Assembly: GCF_000467105.1 (NCBI RefSeq)
Contig: NZ_BATI01000031.1
Span: 1-64,000 of the forward strand
DNA length: 64,000 nt
Direction: 5' to 3'
Origin: Aquipseudomonas alcaligenes NBRC 14159
Lineage (GTDB): Bacteria > Pseudomonadota > Gammaproteobacteria > Pseudomonadales > Pseudomonadaceae
The translations under genes and the position numbers were made by a program. This document shows positions 53,494-63,017 of the stretch, in pieces (the stretch's first letter is position 1; every line of letters starts with the position of its first letter). The notes below the pieces were generated by a model, which saw only the letters and a program-made list of their open reading frames with translations, was not told the origin of the DNA and ran no database searches.

Positions 53494-53816
53494 AAAATAA
53501 TGGACCATGAAGCCGCGCCCCAGCAGGGGTGTACAGGGTAAGTGGCCGTTTTTTGGCGCCTGCAGCCCTGCTGGCGCTATGCTCTTTTTACGCCATCCGC
53601 CTGAAATGTTTGACATATTTTACGTCTCTGGAGAGACTGTGCGGGCGGTTCGACTGTTATGCGGCCGTCGCGGGTGGTCCGTTACCTCCCATTCCCATGC
53701 CTCCAGGTGAGGCCCAGCTACGCCGCCGACAGACGGAACCGTGCCAAACAGGTAGCGCGTCGATCTCCCGACCCACCTGCACAGCAACGGCAGATCGATC
53801 TGCCCCAAGGTGACGT
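53494..53816. other. Intergenic region before the gamma-Glu-GABA hydrolase gene
   Basis: 323 bases without a supported gene. It has a TTGACA (53610-53615), possibly a -35 but with no good -10 at the right distance, and a small hairpin GTCTC-TGGA-GAGAC (53625-53638). Nothing else stands out. Confidence 0.6.
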
Positions 53817-54617
53817 ATGTCCAACAAGAACAGTGCAAAAACTTCCACTGCCAAGCGTAAACCCGTCGTGTTGATGTCCATGGGCGCCCAGGAGCGCAAG
53901 GGCCACGACTACCAGGTAATGACCCACAAATACATCACGCCGCTGGTGGAGATCGCCGGCTGCGTACCCGTGCTGGTGCCCACCTGCTGTGGCACCGACG
54001 ATCTCGAGCAATACCTGGACATGGCCGACGGCGTGTACCTGACCGGTGCCGGTTCAAACATCGACCCGGCCCTCTACGGCCAGGAGAACCTCACCCCGGA
54101 GAAGGGCCAGGATCGCGACCGCGACCTGTTCGACCTGCCGCTGATCAAGGCCGCCATTGCCCGTGGCCTGCCGGTCTTCGGCATCTGCCGCGGCATGCAG
54201 GAAATCAACGTGGCCCTGGGCGGCGACATCCACCAGAAGGTGTATGCCGAGCCGGGCTTCAACGACCATCGCGAAAACCCCGAGGACCCGGTAGCGGTGC
54301 AGTACGCCGAGGCGCACAAGGTGCGCATCGAGCCGAACAGCTGGCTGGCGCGGGTGCTGGGGCGCGATGAGATCGGCGTCAACTCGCTGCATGGCCAGGG
54401 CATCAAGACCCTGGGCAAGGGCCTGGAGCCGCTGGCCCGTGCCGAGGACGGTCTGATCGAGGCCTTCCACGCGCCGAGCCTGTCGCCCTTCCTGTTCGCC
54501 GTGCAGTGGCACCCGGAGTGGCAGGCCGCGCAGAACCCGGATTCGGTGAGGATGTTCGAGGCGTTCGGCGAGGCCTGCCGTCAGCACCGCAAAGGTGGCC
54601 AGCGCAGCGCCGCCTGA
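53817..54617 (+). CDS. Gamma-glutamyl-gamma-aminobutyrate hydrolase, PuuD/PauD family
   Basis: 266 residues. Class I glutamine-amidotransferase-like hydrolase: nucleophile elbow FGICRGMQEINVALGG (Cys at about 123) and the catalytic His/Glu in VQWHPEWQ near the end; ADGVYLTGAGSNIDPALYG is typical. It splits gamma-glutamyl-GABA to glutamate and GABA, the last specific step of gamma-glutamylated putrescine breakdown. Position apart from kauB/pauB, but the same pathway. Confidence 0.93.
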   Translation: MSNKNSAKTSTAKRKPVVLMSMGAQERKGHDYQVMTHKYITPLVEIAGCVPVLVPTCCGTDDLEQYLDMADGVYLTGAGSNIDPALYGQENLTPEKGQDRDRDLFDLPLIKAAIARGLPVFGICRGMQEINVALGGDIHQKVYAEPGFNDHRENPEDPVAVQYAEAHKVRIEPNSWLARVLGRDEIGVNSLHGQGIKTLGKGLEPLARAEDGLIEAFHAPSLSPFLFAVQWHPEWQAAQNPDSVRMFEAFGEACRQHRKGGQRSAA

Positions 54618-54634
54618 GCCTGCAGGTCCTGGAG

Positions 54635-54660
54635 AAAGCCCGGCATATGCCGGGCTTTTT
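54635..54660. terminator. Bidirectional rho-independent terminator
   Basis: AAAGCCCGGC, loop ATAT, GCCGGGCTTTTT between the converging hydrolase and BCCT genes. Confidence 0.92.
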
Positions 54661-54664
54661 CGTT

Positions 54665-56632
54665 TCAGCGCACCAGGTGCAGGTAGTGCATGTGCTTCTC
54701 GTACTGGTCGAGGATGTCGTCGATCACCGCCTCGCGTACCCAGCCCATCACGTCGTAGTCCTGGCCGCCCTCGCGCAGGTGGACTTCGGCGCGGAAGTAC
54801 TTGCGCTCCTCGTTGCCGTCGTCGCCGGTGTCCCGCAGGGCGAAGCTGGGCTGGGCGAAGGCGCGCGGGCGCACCTCGTAGCTGAAGTCGGTCTCGCTGC
54901 CATGTGCCACGGCCAGGCGCACGCGGCCGTCGGTACCGCTCTCGACCGTCGCCGGCAGGCCCTGCTTGCGCAGTTCCTCGGCCACCGCCTGGCAGGCCGG
55001 CTGCACCACCTCGTCGATGAAACGGGTGACGTGGGCGCGGCGCGGGAACATCGCCAGGTTGCGCAGGCGCCGCTGCCAGCCGCCGTGCTGGCGGGCCAGC
55101 GGGCGTGAACCGTTGAGCGCCTGGAAGCGCACGCCGCGCTTGGTGGCGTCCAGTTTCAGTGCGCGCAGCAGGCCCCAGATGGCCGTCAGCAGGACGATGG
55201 AGAAGGGCAGGGCGCTGGCGATGGTGGCCGTCTGCAGCGCCTTGAGGCCGTCGGCCAGGAGCAGGGCGATGGCCACTACGCCGATCAGGATCGACCAGAA
55301 CAGGCGCTGCCACAGCGGCGTGACGGTCCTGCCGCCGGAGGCCAGCATGTCCACCACCAGGGCGCCGGAGTCAGCGGAGGTGACGAAGAACACCACCACC
55401 ATGGCCACCGCGACCAGCGACAGCAGGTCGCTCAGCGGGAACTGTTCGAGGAAGGCGAACAGCGCCAGCGAGCTGTCGGCATTCACCGTCTCGGCCAGGC
55501 TGCCCAGGCCCTGGTTGAGCACCATGTGGATCGCCGTGTCGCCGAACACGGTCATCCACAGCAGGGTGAAGCCGGCCGGCACGAACAGCACGCCGCTGAT
55601 GAACTCGCGGATGGTGCGGCCGCGCGAGATGCGCGCGATGAACAGGCCGACGAAGGGCGACCAGGACAGCCACCAGCCCCAATACAGCAGGGTCCAGCCA
55701 CCGATCCAGTCGGTCGGCTCATAGGCGTAGAGGTTGAAGGTCTTGCTGACGATCTCGGAGAGATAGGCACCGCTGTTCTGCACGAAGGTCTTGAGCAGGA
55801 ACACCGTCGGCCCCAGCGCCAGGACGAACAGCAGCAGGAACACGGCCAGCGCCAGATTGAGCTCCGAGAGGATGCGGATACCCTTGTTCAGGCCGCTGGC
55901 CACCGACAGCGTGGCCAGGGCGCAGATGGCGGCGATCAGGCCGATCTGCACCGGCGTGCTGACCGGCAGGCCGAACAGGTGGTGGAAGCCGCTGTTGATC
56001 TGCAGCACGCCGTAGCCCAGCGAGGTGGCTACGCCGAACACGGTGCCGAGGATGGCGAAGGTGTCCACCGCATGGCCGATGGGGCCGTGGATGCGCTCGC
56101 CGATCAGCGGGTAGAGCGCCGAGCGCAGGGTCAGCGGCAGGTCGTGGCGGAAACAGAAGAAGGCCAGGATCAGCGCGACGATGGCGTAGATCGCCCAGGC
56201 GTGCAGGCCCCAGTGGAAGAAGGTCAGCTTCATCGCCTCGCGCGCGGCCTGCGCCGTGCCGGCCTCGCCCACCGGCGGGGCGGTGAAGTGCATCAGGGGT
56301 TCGGCCACGCCGAAGAACATCAGGCCGATGCCCATGCCGGCGGAGAACAGCATGGCGAACCAGGTGGTGTTGCGGTACTCGGGCTGGCTGTGGTCGGGGC
56401 CCAGCTTGAGGTCGCCATAGCGGCTGACGGCGAGGAACACGCAGCAGATCAGAATCAGGGCGACGGTGAGGACGTAGAACCAGCTGGCCTTGTCGATGAT
56501 CCAGCTTTGCAGCCAGGCGAACTGGTCTTGTGCATGCTCCGGCAGCAGCACGCTGTAGAGCACCAGGGCGAGGATGAGAAGGGCGGAGCCGAAGAATACC
56601 GGCCGGTTGAGCGAAGACGAAGATGCCTCCAT
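54665..56632 (-). CDS. BCCT-family choline/betaine-type transporter
   Basis: 655 residues from MEASSSSLNRPVFFGSALLI; AAGGAG lies 10 bases upstream, and a longer in-frame start is less likely. About 12 membrane helices with the Trp-rich signature YWGWWLSWSPFVGLFIARIS (about 325-345) and GMGIGLMFFGVAEPL. A cytoplasmic C-terminal tail of about 140 residues, as in BetT, suggests osmotic control. It likely imports choline or a related quaternary amine. Confidence 0.92.
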   Translation of the reverse strand: MEASSSSLNRPVFFGSALLILALVLYSVLLPEHAQDQFAWLQSWIIDKASWFYVLTVALILICCVFLAVSRYGDLKLGPDHSQPEYRNTTWFAMLFSAGMGIGLMFFGVAEPLMHFTAPPVGEAGTAQAAREAMKLTFFHWGLHAWAIYAIVALILAFFCFRHDLPLTLRSALYPLIGERIHGPIGHAVDTFAILGTVFGVATSLGYGVLQINSGFHHLFGLPVSTPVQIGLIAAICALATLSVASGLNKGIRILSELNLALAVFLLLFVLALGPTVFLLKTFVQNSGAYLSEIVSKTFNLYAYEPTDWIGGWTLLYWGWWLSWSPFVGLFIARISRGRTIREFISGVLFVPAGFTLLWMTVFGDTAIHMVLNQGLGSLAETVNADSSLALFAFLEQFPLSDLLSLVAVAMVVVFFVTSADSGALVVDMLASGGRTVTPLWQRLFWSILIGVVAIALLLADGLKALQTATIASALPFSIVLLTAIWGLLRALKLDATKRGVRFQALNGSRPLARQHGGWQRRLRNLAMFPRRAHVTRFIDEVVQPACQAVAEELRKQGLPATVESGTDGRVRLAVAHGSETDFSYEVRPRAFAQPSFALRDTGDDGNEERKYFRAEVHLREGGQDYDVMGWVREAVIDDILDQYEKHMHYLHLVR

Positions 56633-56745
56633 TGAGCTAGCTCTCCTTGTTATCGGATGGGCCGCCAAGGGCGGAAGGCCAGCCATTCTAACACAGATCG
56701 ATAGCTTTTTTATCTGAGGAGTCTATTCCTGATAATTCCGTTGGA

Positions 56746-58016
56746 TCAGATGCCGCTGCTGGGGCGGTACTGCAGGGCCTCGGCCAGGTGCGCGCGGCCG
56801 ATCTCACTGGTGCCTTCCAGGTCAGCCAGGGTGCGCGCCACCTTGAGCAGGCGATGGGCCGCCCGCAGCGACAGGTTGAGGCGTTCGCAGGCCTGCTCCA
56901 GCCACAGCCGGTCGGCTTCGGGCAGGCGGCAATGCTGCTGCAGGCCCGGCAGATCGAGGAAGGCATTGGCGCAGCCCTGGCGCGCGAGCTGGCGTTGGCG
57001 TGCCTGGCTGACACGGGCGGCGACCTGGGCGCTGCTCTCGCCAGCCTGGCTGCTGGCCAGCAGGCTGGTGCTTTCGCGCGCCACGGTGAGGTGCAGGTCA
57101 ATGCGGTCGAGCAGCGGCCCGGACAGCTTGGCACGGTAGCGCTGGATCTGTTCCGGGGTGCAGCGGCAGCGGCCGCCAGGGTCGCCCAGGTAGCCGCAGG
57201 GGCAGGGGTTCATCGCCGCCACCAGCTGGAAGCGCGCGGGGAAGCGCACCTTGTCGCGGGCCCGGGCGATCACGATATGGCCGGATTCCAGAGGCTCGCG
57301 CAGGACTTCGAGGACCTTGCGGTCGAACTCGGGCAGTTCGTCGAGGAACAGAATGCCGTGATGGGCCAGGCTGATTTCGCCGGGTTGCGGGCGGCTGCCG
57401 CCACCGACCAGCGCCGGCCCGGAGGCACTGTGATGCGGCTGGCGGAACGGTCGGCGCGGCCAGGCGGTGAGCGGCGCATGGCTGGCTACCGAATGGATGG
57501 CCGCCACTTCCAGCGCCTCCTCCTCGGACAGCGGCGGCAGCAGACCGGGCAGGCGGCTGGCCAGCAGGGTCTTGCCGGTGCCCGGAGGCCCGCTGAGCAG
57601 CAGGTTATGGCCGCCGCTGGCGGCGATCAGCAGGGCGCGCTTGGCCGCCAGCTGGCCCTGCACTTCGGCCAGGTCGGGGTAAGCCGCTTCCTGGCGCAGC
57701 AGACCATTGGCCTGATAGGGCGCCAGCGGCGTGTGGCCGTTGAGGTGGGCGGCGATCTGCAGCAGGTGGTCGACCGCCAGCACCTTGAGGCCCGAGGCCA
57801 GGCTGGCTTCCTCGGCATTGGCCCGCGGCACCACCAGGGTGCGTCCGGCGGCGCGGGCAGCCAGGGCGGCGGGCAGCACGCCCTGTACCGCGCGCAGCTC
57901 GCCGGACAGCGCCAGCTCACCCAGGCATTCCAGTTCGGCCAGGCTGGCCGCCGGCACCTGCTCGCTGGCGGCCAGCACGCCGAGGGCGATGGCCAGGTCG
58001 AAACGCCCGCCGTTCT
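56746..58016 (-). pseudogene. comM: comM (YifB), 5' part separated by transposon insertion
   Basis: The remaining C-terminal ~420 residues begin at NGGRFDLAIALGVLAASEQ. They include Walker A LLLSGPPGTGKTLLASRLPG, Walker B ILFLDELPEFDRKVLEVLRE, and CPCGYLGDPGGRCRC, all as in ComM, a helicase promoting branch migration during natural transformation. Full ComM is about 500 residues; the first ~85 are missing and the sequence changes to the transposon end at about 58010-58017. The junction codon runs into transposon bases that encode a spurious extra N-terminus. ComM is therefore very probably inactive. Confidence 0.92.
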
Positions 58017-58072
58017 TGTCTGAGATATTATGATATATGAGAAAGACAAGTATGGTATTTGCGAATGACAAG
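58017..58072. repeat. Transposon terminus with TnsB-type binding motifs
   Basis: The tip reads CTTGTCTGAG, and GAAAGACAAG (58041-58050) and GAATGACAAG (58063-58072) are direct copies exactly 22 bases apart, with CTTGTC inverted at the tip. A 22-base period is that of TnsB sites in the Tn7 right end. The second site runs into tnsA. Confidence 0.6.
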
Positions 58073-58853
58073 CTATCGGCCCTTTATCAAGGATGTTTCA
58101 CCAGCCTACTTCGGTGTCTGGCTCGATCGACTTTTCGAGGGGCATGAGATGGCTGCTCGCAAAATCGGCAAGAGTGCATACAGCGTCACTGGCTACGTCT
58201 CCACCGAGAAAGCGGCCAAGATCCAGCGCGCCGAGTCTTCTCTGGAGCAGGATTTTCTAACATTGCTGGAGTACGACTGGCGCGTCCTCCGCTACGCGAC
58301 TCAGCCATTCAAAATTCATTGGAAAGATGGGAATGGCAGGCCCCGACGCTTCACACCAGACATAGCCGTGGCCTACCACTCGCTGGCTACTGAGCAAGAC
58401 CCTTCACTGCGCACAACCATTTTTGAGGTGAAGCATCGTGCACACTTGAAGGCTCGGTGGGCTGAGGAGAAACCTCGGCTGAAGGCGGCTTTCGCGTGGG
58501 CCAAAGATTACGGCTGCAGATTCAAGGTGATAACTGAACAAGAGATCCGTACGCCCTATCTAGCCAACGCTCGGTTCTTGCTGGGCTTTAAAAAACTGTA
58601 TGGGGATCAAGACCTTTACCAGGCGCGCCTTCCCCATATCTGTGAGCTACTTGTTCGGCTTGGCCCGACCACACCACAGGCTCTCTTGGACGAGGTCCGC
58701 GGCGATGAAGTCCGCCGTGCCGAATACATCCCATACCTGTGGCATCTGATAACCATTCGAGTGATTGGTATCGATTTGAGTCAGCCTCTCAACATGGCCT
58801 CCCCAATCTGGCCTACCGGTCATACAAAATGGTTTTCGGAGAACTGGGGATGA
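58065..58853 (+). CDS. tnsA: TnsA-like transposon endonuclease
   Basis: 262 residues from ATG 58065 (a TTG six bases earlier is possible). It is a PD-(D/E)xK endonuclease with the triad visible: Glu in SSLEQDFLTLLEYDW (about 63-77), Asp in RRFTPDIAVAYHS (about 96-108) and EVKH in TTIFEVKHRAHL (about 122-133). TnsA cuts the 5' ends of the element so that TnsAB produces full excision. Its stop overlaps the tnsB ATG. Confidence 0.93.
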   Translation: MTSYRPFIKDVSPAYFGVWLDRLFEGHEMAARKIGKSAYSVTGYVSTEKAAKIQRAESSLEQDFLTLLEYDWRVLRYATQPFKIHWKDGNGRPRRFTPDIAVAYHSLATEQDPSLRTTIFEVKHRAHLKARWAEEKPRLKAAFAWAKDYGCRFKVITEQEIRTPYLANARFLLGFKKLYGDQDLYQARLPHICELLVRLGPTTPQALLDEVRGDEVRRAEYIPYLWHLITIRVIGIDLSQPLNMASPIWPTGHTKWFSENWG

Positions 58854-60784
58854 CATCTGCAACCGTCACTATTCATGCTGGAGCGGTCATCTCCTACTTC
58901 GGGAGAACCTTTTGCGTCAGGAAATTGATTTCTCCTGAAGAGGTTTTAGCTACAGATGTGGCTGCCGGTGAAGACCAATTGCTGAAGCTCAGCGATATCA
59001 CCAGGAGCTTTGGGGAGGCCGCTGACCAAGAAGCTGAGCGCTTAGACCTGGTCTCCATTCCTGAAGACGATTGGCAGGATGCCATGGAGCGTTACAGGGC
59101 CCTTGCACCATTGTTGGGCCTGCCATCGCGAACTGTCGCTCATGTCAAAGTTGTAGCTGATGAGCTGCTGGTCTCTGTGGCGACAGTCTATAGGTGGTTG
59201 GATCGTGTTGAACGAGCCGGCTCGGTTAGCTGTTTGCTCCGTAAGCGTCGATCTGATGCTGGAGTGAGGCGTCTGGATTCGAGGGTTGAGCAGGTCATCA
59301 AGGAGGTAATTCTCTCGGACTACCTCACGGAGCTGAAAAAGAGCCCGACTGCTGTAACGCGCGTCATAGGCACTCGCTGCCGGAGCGAGGGGCTTCCTGT
59401 CCCAAGTAAAGTTGCCGTCTTAGCGCGGATTGACGCCATCCTTCCCGAAGAGCGCGCGCGGAAGCGTGAAGGGCGCAATGCAGCCCTCGTTCATAGAGCC
59501 ATAAAAGGCTCAATGCCAGGCGTCGATACCCTCTACTCGGTGTGGCAGATTGATCACACACCTGCAGACGTAATGCTCGTTGACGAGATAGACCGAATCG
59601 CTATTGGTAAGCCATGGATAACTATGGCGATTGATGTTTTCTCAAGGATGGTCGTTGGCTGGTACATCTCATTCGATCCACCAGGGGCGCTAGCAACAGG
59701 GCTATGTATCTCGAATGCCATTCTTCCTAAGGACGAGATCCTTGGGCGGTTAGGTGTCAATTTTCCTTGGGTCTGTCAGGGCAAGCCAGCGATTATCCAG
59801 GCTGATAACGCCAGAGAGTTTCATGGTGAGATGCTTCAGGAAGCCAGCCAAGAGCACGGTTTCGACATGAAGTTTCGCAAGCTTAAGAAACCGAATTACG
59901 GCGCACATATCGAGAGATTGTTCGGCACCTTTGCCGAGCGCATCCATGAGCTGGACGGCACCACCTTCTCGAACACTGTAGATAAGGGTGACTATAAGTC
60001 TGAGAAGAACGCGACCATGACTCTTGTCGAGTTCGAGCGGTGGTTTGCGAACTTGATTCTGGGGGAGTACCACCACGACGTGCACTCGACGCTCGGCGTT
60101 CCGCCCATTGAGAGGTACCGAGAAGGGCTGTTCGGTAGCGACAAATTCCCAGGGCTGGGGATGATGCGTATGGCATCAGACCCCTACAAGCTCAGGATCG
60201 ACTTCATGCCGGTCCTGCGCCGTACCATTCAGACGTATGGGGTGGTTTCGGACTTTATCTACTACCACGACCCGGTTCTCGATAAATGGATTGGCGCACC
60301 TGAGCCGGGGAATAAGCGTAAGGCTAGGGAGTTCATCTTCAGGTATGACCCCAGAGATATTAGTCATCTGATTTTTTGGGACCCCCAGCTTCGGCAGTAC
60401 TTCAGGATTCCTTATCGCAATACCGCTTACCCGCGGATCAGTTTGTGGGAGCTGAAGGCGATCAAGACCTTCATGAAGGATCGTGGCCTCAAGCTTGAGA
60501 ACGAGGAGCAGATATTCCTAGCTCGCAAGGAAATGCAGCGCATCGAGGAGCAAGCCAGATTGGATACCCGTAGTAGGCGTGCCGGCAAGCAACCCGTAGA
60601 AACTCGGAAGAAGCGAATGACCACTGAGCGCAATCGCATGCATAAGGTCTTGCCCCCTGTTCCTCTTCCGTCTGACCGAGTTGCTCCTTTGCCTGTGGAA
60701 CCTTCGGGTTTGTCATCGGTACCAAGCACGGCAAAAGATGTGGTCGACGACTTCTCTCATCTGACTCCCTTTGAAGAGCGGTAG
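58850..60784 (+). CDS. tnsB: TnsB-like DDE transposase
   Basis: 644 residues from ATG 58850, overlapping the tnsA stop (ATGA). N-terminal DNA-binding domains (about 1-200, helix-turn-helix around LLVSVATVYRWLDRVER) precede an RNase H-like core with catalytic Asp in WQIDHTPADVML, Asp in IIQADNAREFHG and Glu in AHIERLFGTF; spacing between the last two is exactly 35 residues (D-35-E). The C-terminal tail is basic, ending LTPFEER, and would contact TnsC. It joins the 3' ends to the target. Confidence 0.94.
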   Translation: MTSATVTIHAGAVISYFGRTFCVRKLISPEEVLATDVAAGEDQLLKLSDITRSFGEAADQEAERLDLVSIPEDDWQDAMERYRALAPLLGLPSRTVAHVKVVADELLVSVATVYRWLDRVERAGSVSCLLRKRRSDAGVRRLDSRVEQVIKEVILSDYLTELKKSPTAVTRVIGTRCRSEGLPVPSKVAVLARIDAILPEERARKREGRNAALVHRAIKGSMPGVDTLYSVWQIDHTPADVMLVDEIDRIAIGKPWITMAIDVFSRMVVGWYISFDPPGALATGLCISNAILPKDEILGRLGVNFPWVCQGKPAIIQADNAREFHGEMLQEASQEHGFDMKFRKLKKPNYGAHIERLFGTFAERIHELDGTTFSNTVDKGDYKSEKNATMTLVEFERWFANLILGEYHHDVHSTLGVPPIERYREGLFGSDKFPGLGMMRMASDPYKLRIDFMPVLRRTIQTYGVVSDFIYYHDPVLDKWIGAPEPGNKRKAREFIFRYDPRDISHLIFWDPQLRQYFRIPYRNTAYPRISLWELKAIKTFMKDRGLKLENEEQIFLARKEMQRIEEQARLDTRSRRAGKQPVETRKKRMTTERNRMHKVLPPVPLPSDRVAPLPVEPSGLSSVPSTAKDVVDDFSHLTPFEER

Positions 60785-60790
60785 GTGTAG

Positions 60791-61696
60791 ATGACTAAGC
60801 TCGATGTCAGCTGCCTGGCGGTGCGCCCGACTCCAGAGATGAAGGTCCGCCTGGCTGCCTTTCGGGAGGAACGCTGGATTGGCTATGACAGTGCTGTTCG
60901 GATCCGTGAGCAAATTGAAAGCCTGCTCGATCACCCGAAGACGCACCGGATGCCGAATCTCGTGCTGATTGGCGAGAGCAACAATGGCAAGTCGATGATC
61001 TTGAATAGTGTTCGGGATCGGGCCAATCCCGTTTACGATATCAACGTCACCAAAGTGCAGCTGCCTGTGATCATGGTACAGGCGCCTCCATCTCCTGATG
61101 AGGGGCGCTTATACACCAGGATCCTGGAAAGCTTGGGGCTACACGTCGCGTCAAGGGAGCCTGAGGACTCTAAGCTCAGGCGGATCAAGGTCATGTTTCA
61201 GCATCTGAACGTGCAGATGCTGATATTGGATGACTTTTTCAACATTGCCGCAGGCTCGATTGCTCGCCGGCGCAAATTCCTCAACGCCTTGAGGAACTTG
61301 AGCATGGATTTGAGCATTCCGATCGTTATCTCGGGCACGCCTGAGACCCAGAACATCCTGACTGCCGACTCATCCATTGCAAACCGTTTTAAGCCGGTGT
61401 TCGTTCGTAGGTGGAACGAGGAACGCATTGAGGAGTACGCGACATTTATCGTGAGTATTCGACCTCGCCTAGAGCTAGCTGAGGGCATGGATATCATGCA
61501 GCGAGCTACGCTCATGCGGCTGCTCCAGTTCAGTGGCGGGCTGCTGGGGGAGACCGTTGAGATACTGCGGCTGTTTGCCAGTTGGGCTGTGCGTAGTGGT
61601 ACCGAGCGCATCACTGGCGACATGGTGACTTGGGAAAACTTGCATGCCCTGGGTTATGTCCTGCCGAGTGATCGCACACGCCACCTGGAGCTTTGA
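60791..61696 (+). CDS. tnsC: TnsC-like AAA+ ATPase regulator
   Basis: 301 residues, six bases after tnsB. Walker A LVLIGESNNGKSMIL (about 57-71) and Walker B QMLILDDFFNIAAG (about 142-155) are intact; VISGTPETQNIL is sensor-like. TnsC links target-site proteins to the TnsAB transposase and gives target immunity. The size is that of the short TniB/TnsC group, rather than the 555 residues of Tn7 TnsC. Confidence 0.93.
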   Translation: MTKLDVSCLAVRPTPEMKVRLAAFREERWIGYDSAVRIREQIESLLDHPKTHRMPNLVLIGESNNGKSMILNSVRDRANPVYDINVTKVQLPVIMVQAPPSPDEGRLYTRILESLGLHVASREPEDSKLRRIKVMFQHLNVQMLILDDFFNIAAGSIARRRKFLNALRNLSMDLSIPIVISGTPETQNILTADSSIANRFKPVFVRRWNEERIEEYATFIVSIRPRLELAEGMDIMQRATLMRLLQFSGGLLGETVEILRLFASWAVRSGTERITGDMVTWENLHALGYVLPSDRTRHLEL

Positions 61697-61698
61697 AC

Positions 61699-62875
61699 AT
61701 GGTGCCTTGGCCTTATCGGACTTCACCCTTTCGAGGGTGAATTATTCAGCTCATGGTTGTGCCGGCTTGCCTGGGGGAACGGTACCAAGCTGCTTCCGTT
61801 CGTTACCCACCACCTGCTTCTGCCCCCTCAGTTCCTTAACTGCGACATTGACCGTATCGTTGCTGACTCGGTGGTGATTAATGTCGGAGCTGGCTGCGGT
61901 GTTGCCGAGGTCTCGGCTTTGGCGACGAAGCTGTCCGTATTTGACGGCGTTCTGTGGGAGCAACTTCTGCAGAAAGGTCCCTGTGACTGGGTGCTGATGC
62001 ACATCCGAGGCGTGCAGAATCCAAGGCAGCGAGCAGGTTATTCGCTTCAGTTCTGCCGGCGTTGCTTGGCCGAGGACTTTGAACCCCATTTCCGTTGCAT
62101 CTGGCGCCTAGCTCTAAGCGCTATCTGCCCTTCACATGGCATATACCTGGCCGATGAGTGTCCTCGATGCCACAGCCCTGTGGTTCCAACGGTGTGTGAT
62201 CGTGGCCAGCGCCTGCTACCCCTCGAAACGCCACTGGCGAGGTGCTACCGGTGCGGCTGGGATTTGCGAGAGCCAATAGCTGACGATCTGGTTGCGGCAA
62301 ACGAGAACCTGGTTTTTCAGCAATGTCTCCTTGATGCATTGACCCAGGGGCACTCCGGTCATCTACCGGGAGGAGCCTGCTTTTCTTTACTGCTCTTTCG
62401 AGGGCTCAAGCGCTTGTTGCAGCTGCTAGGAGGAGAGGGCCGGCTCAAGCGAGTCCGAGAGCTGATGTTCCTCGAGAGCGGTCATTTAGATTTGCCACTG
62501 CAGGGCGGCCCGTATTTCTGCTTGGAAACGCTCCGGGTAGGAGATCGGGCGCTGATGCTGTCACTGCTTCGACGGGTGCTAGGGGGCTGGCCAGACAGCT
62601 TCATGGATACGTGTCGTATCGCGCGTGTCTCGAGCTCCTATCTTGTGAACTACAGGGACGGCCTGCCCTATTGGATCTATCAGCCTATCCGTGATCAGTT
62701 GTTCGACAAGCCTTATTCACCTTCGCCGCTGGAACGGCAGGAGGCAAGGCAATACCTGATTCGTAATGGTGTTCCTGCGAGCGCGAGTGCAATAAGGCGA
62801 TTGCTTGGCATGTGGACGGCGAGCGATTCCTGGAAGCTTGAGCATCCTCCGTGGAACCGCCGGCGCCCGTTATAA
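61699..62875 (+). CDS. tniQ: TniQ/TnsD-like target-site selector with apparent frameshift
   Basis: The natural start is ATG 61699: GGAG lies eight bases upstream, and the tnsC stop is two bases before. It reads MVPWPYRTSPF, then shifts out and stops (RG*). The next frame, open from 61697, continues in typical TniQ sequence: EGELFSSWLCRLAW and on to 62875. One T too many in CCCTTTCGAG (61727-61736) explains it. The body has TniQ zinc motifs (CRRCLAEDF, ICPSHGIYLADECPRCH, CYRCGWDL) and about 390 residues in all. It would guide insertion into comM. Translation from the TTG at 61757 would lack about 20 residues. Confidence 0.85.
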
Positions 62876-63017
62876 GGGCTGCTGGGAAGCCTGGTATTCT
62901 CGTCACCGCTGTAGATTTCTGTGATCAGCCGAAGAAACTCATCTCGCTGTGGTCGGTGACTCTGGATTTTTGATTGATCATTCTTTGTCAGCCTTAAGCA
63001 CCGAAGCCTAGGTGCCC
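62876..63017. other. Gap between converging tniQ and immunity gene
   Basis: 142 bases without a gene. No clear terminator hairpin with T-run; nothing else seen. It marks the switch from transposition module to cargo. Confidence 0.6.

Noticed and set aside
53494..53816. Small protein genes or a riboswitch before the gamma-Glu-GABA hydrolase gene
   Set aside because: Several short open frames overlap in different phases without ribosome sites, and no known riboswitch core was recognised.
58006..58016. A defined 5-bp target-site duplication for the transposon
   Set aside because: Only one end is in the window, so a duplication cannot be verified; the junction could be at 58010 or 58016.
58065..61696. 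CRISPR-associated transposon
   Set aside because: No cas genes or repeat array are visible in the window; TnsABC with a TniQ of TnsD-like zinc pattern fits protein-guided targeting of comM.
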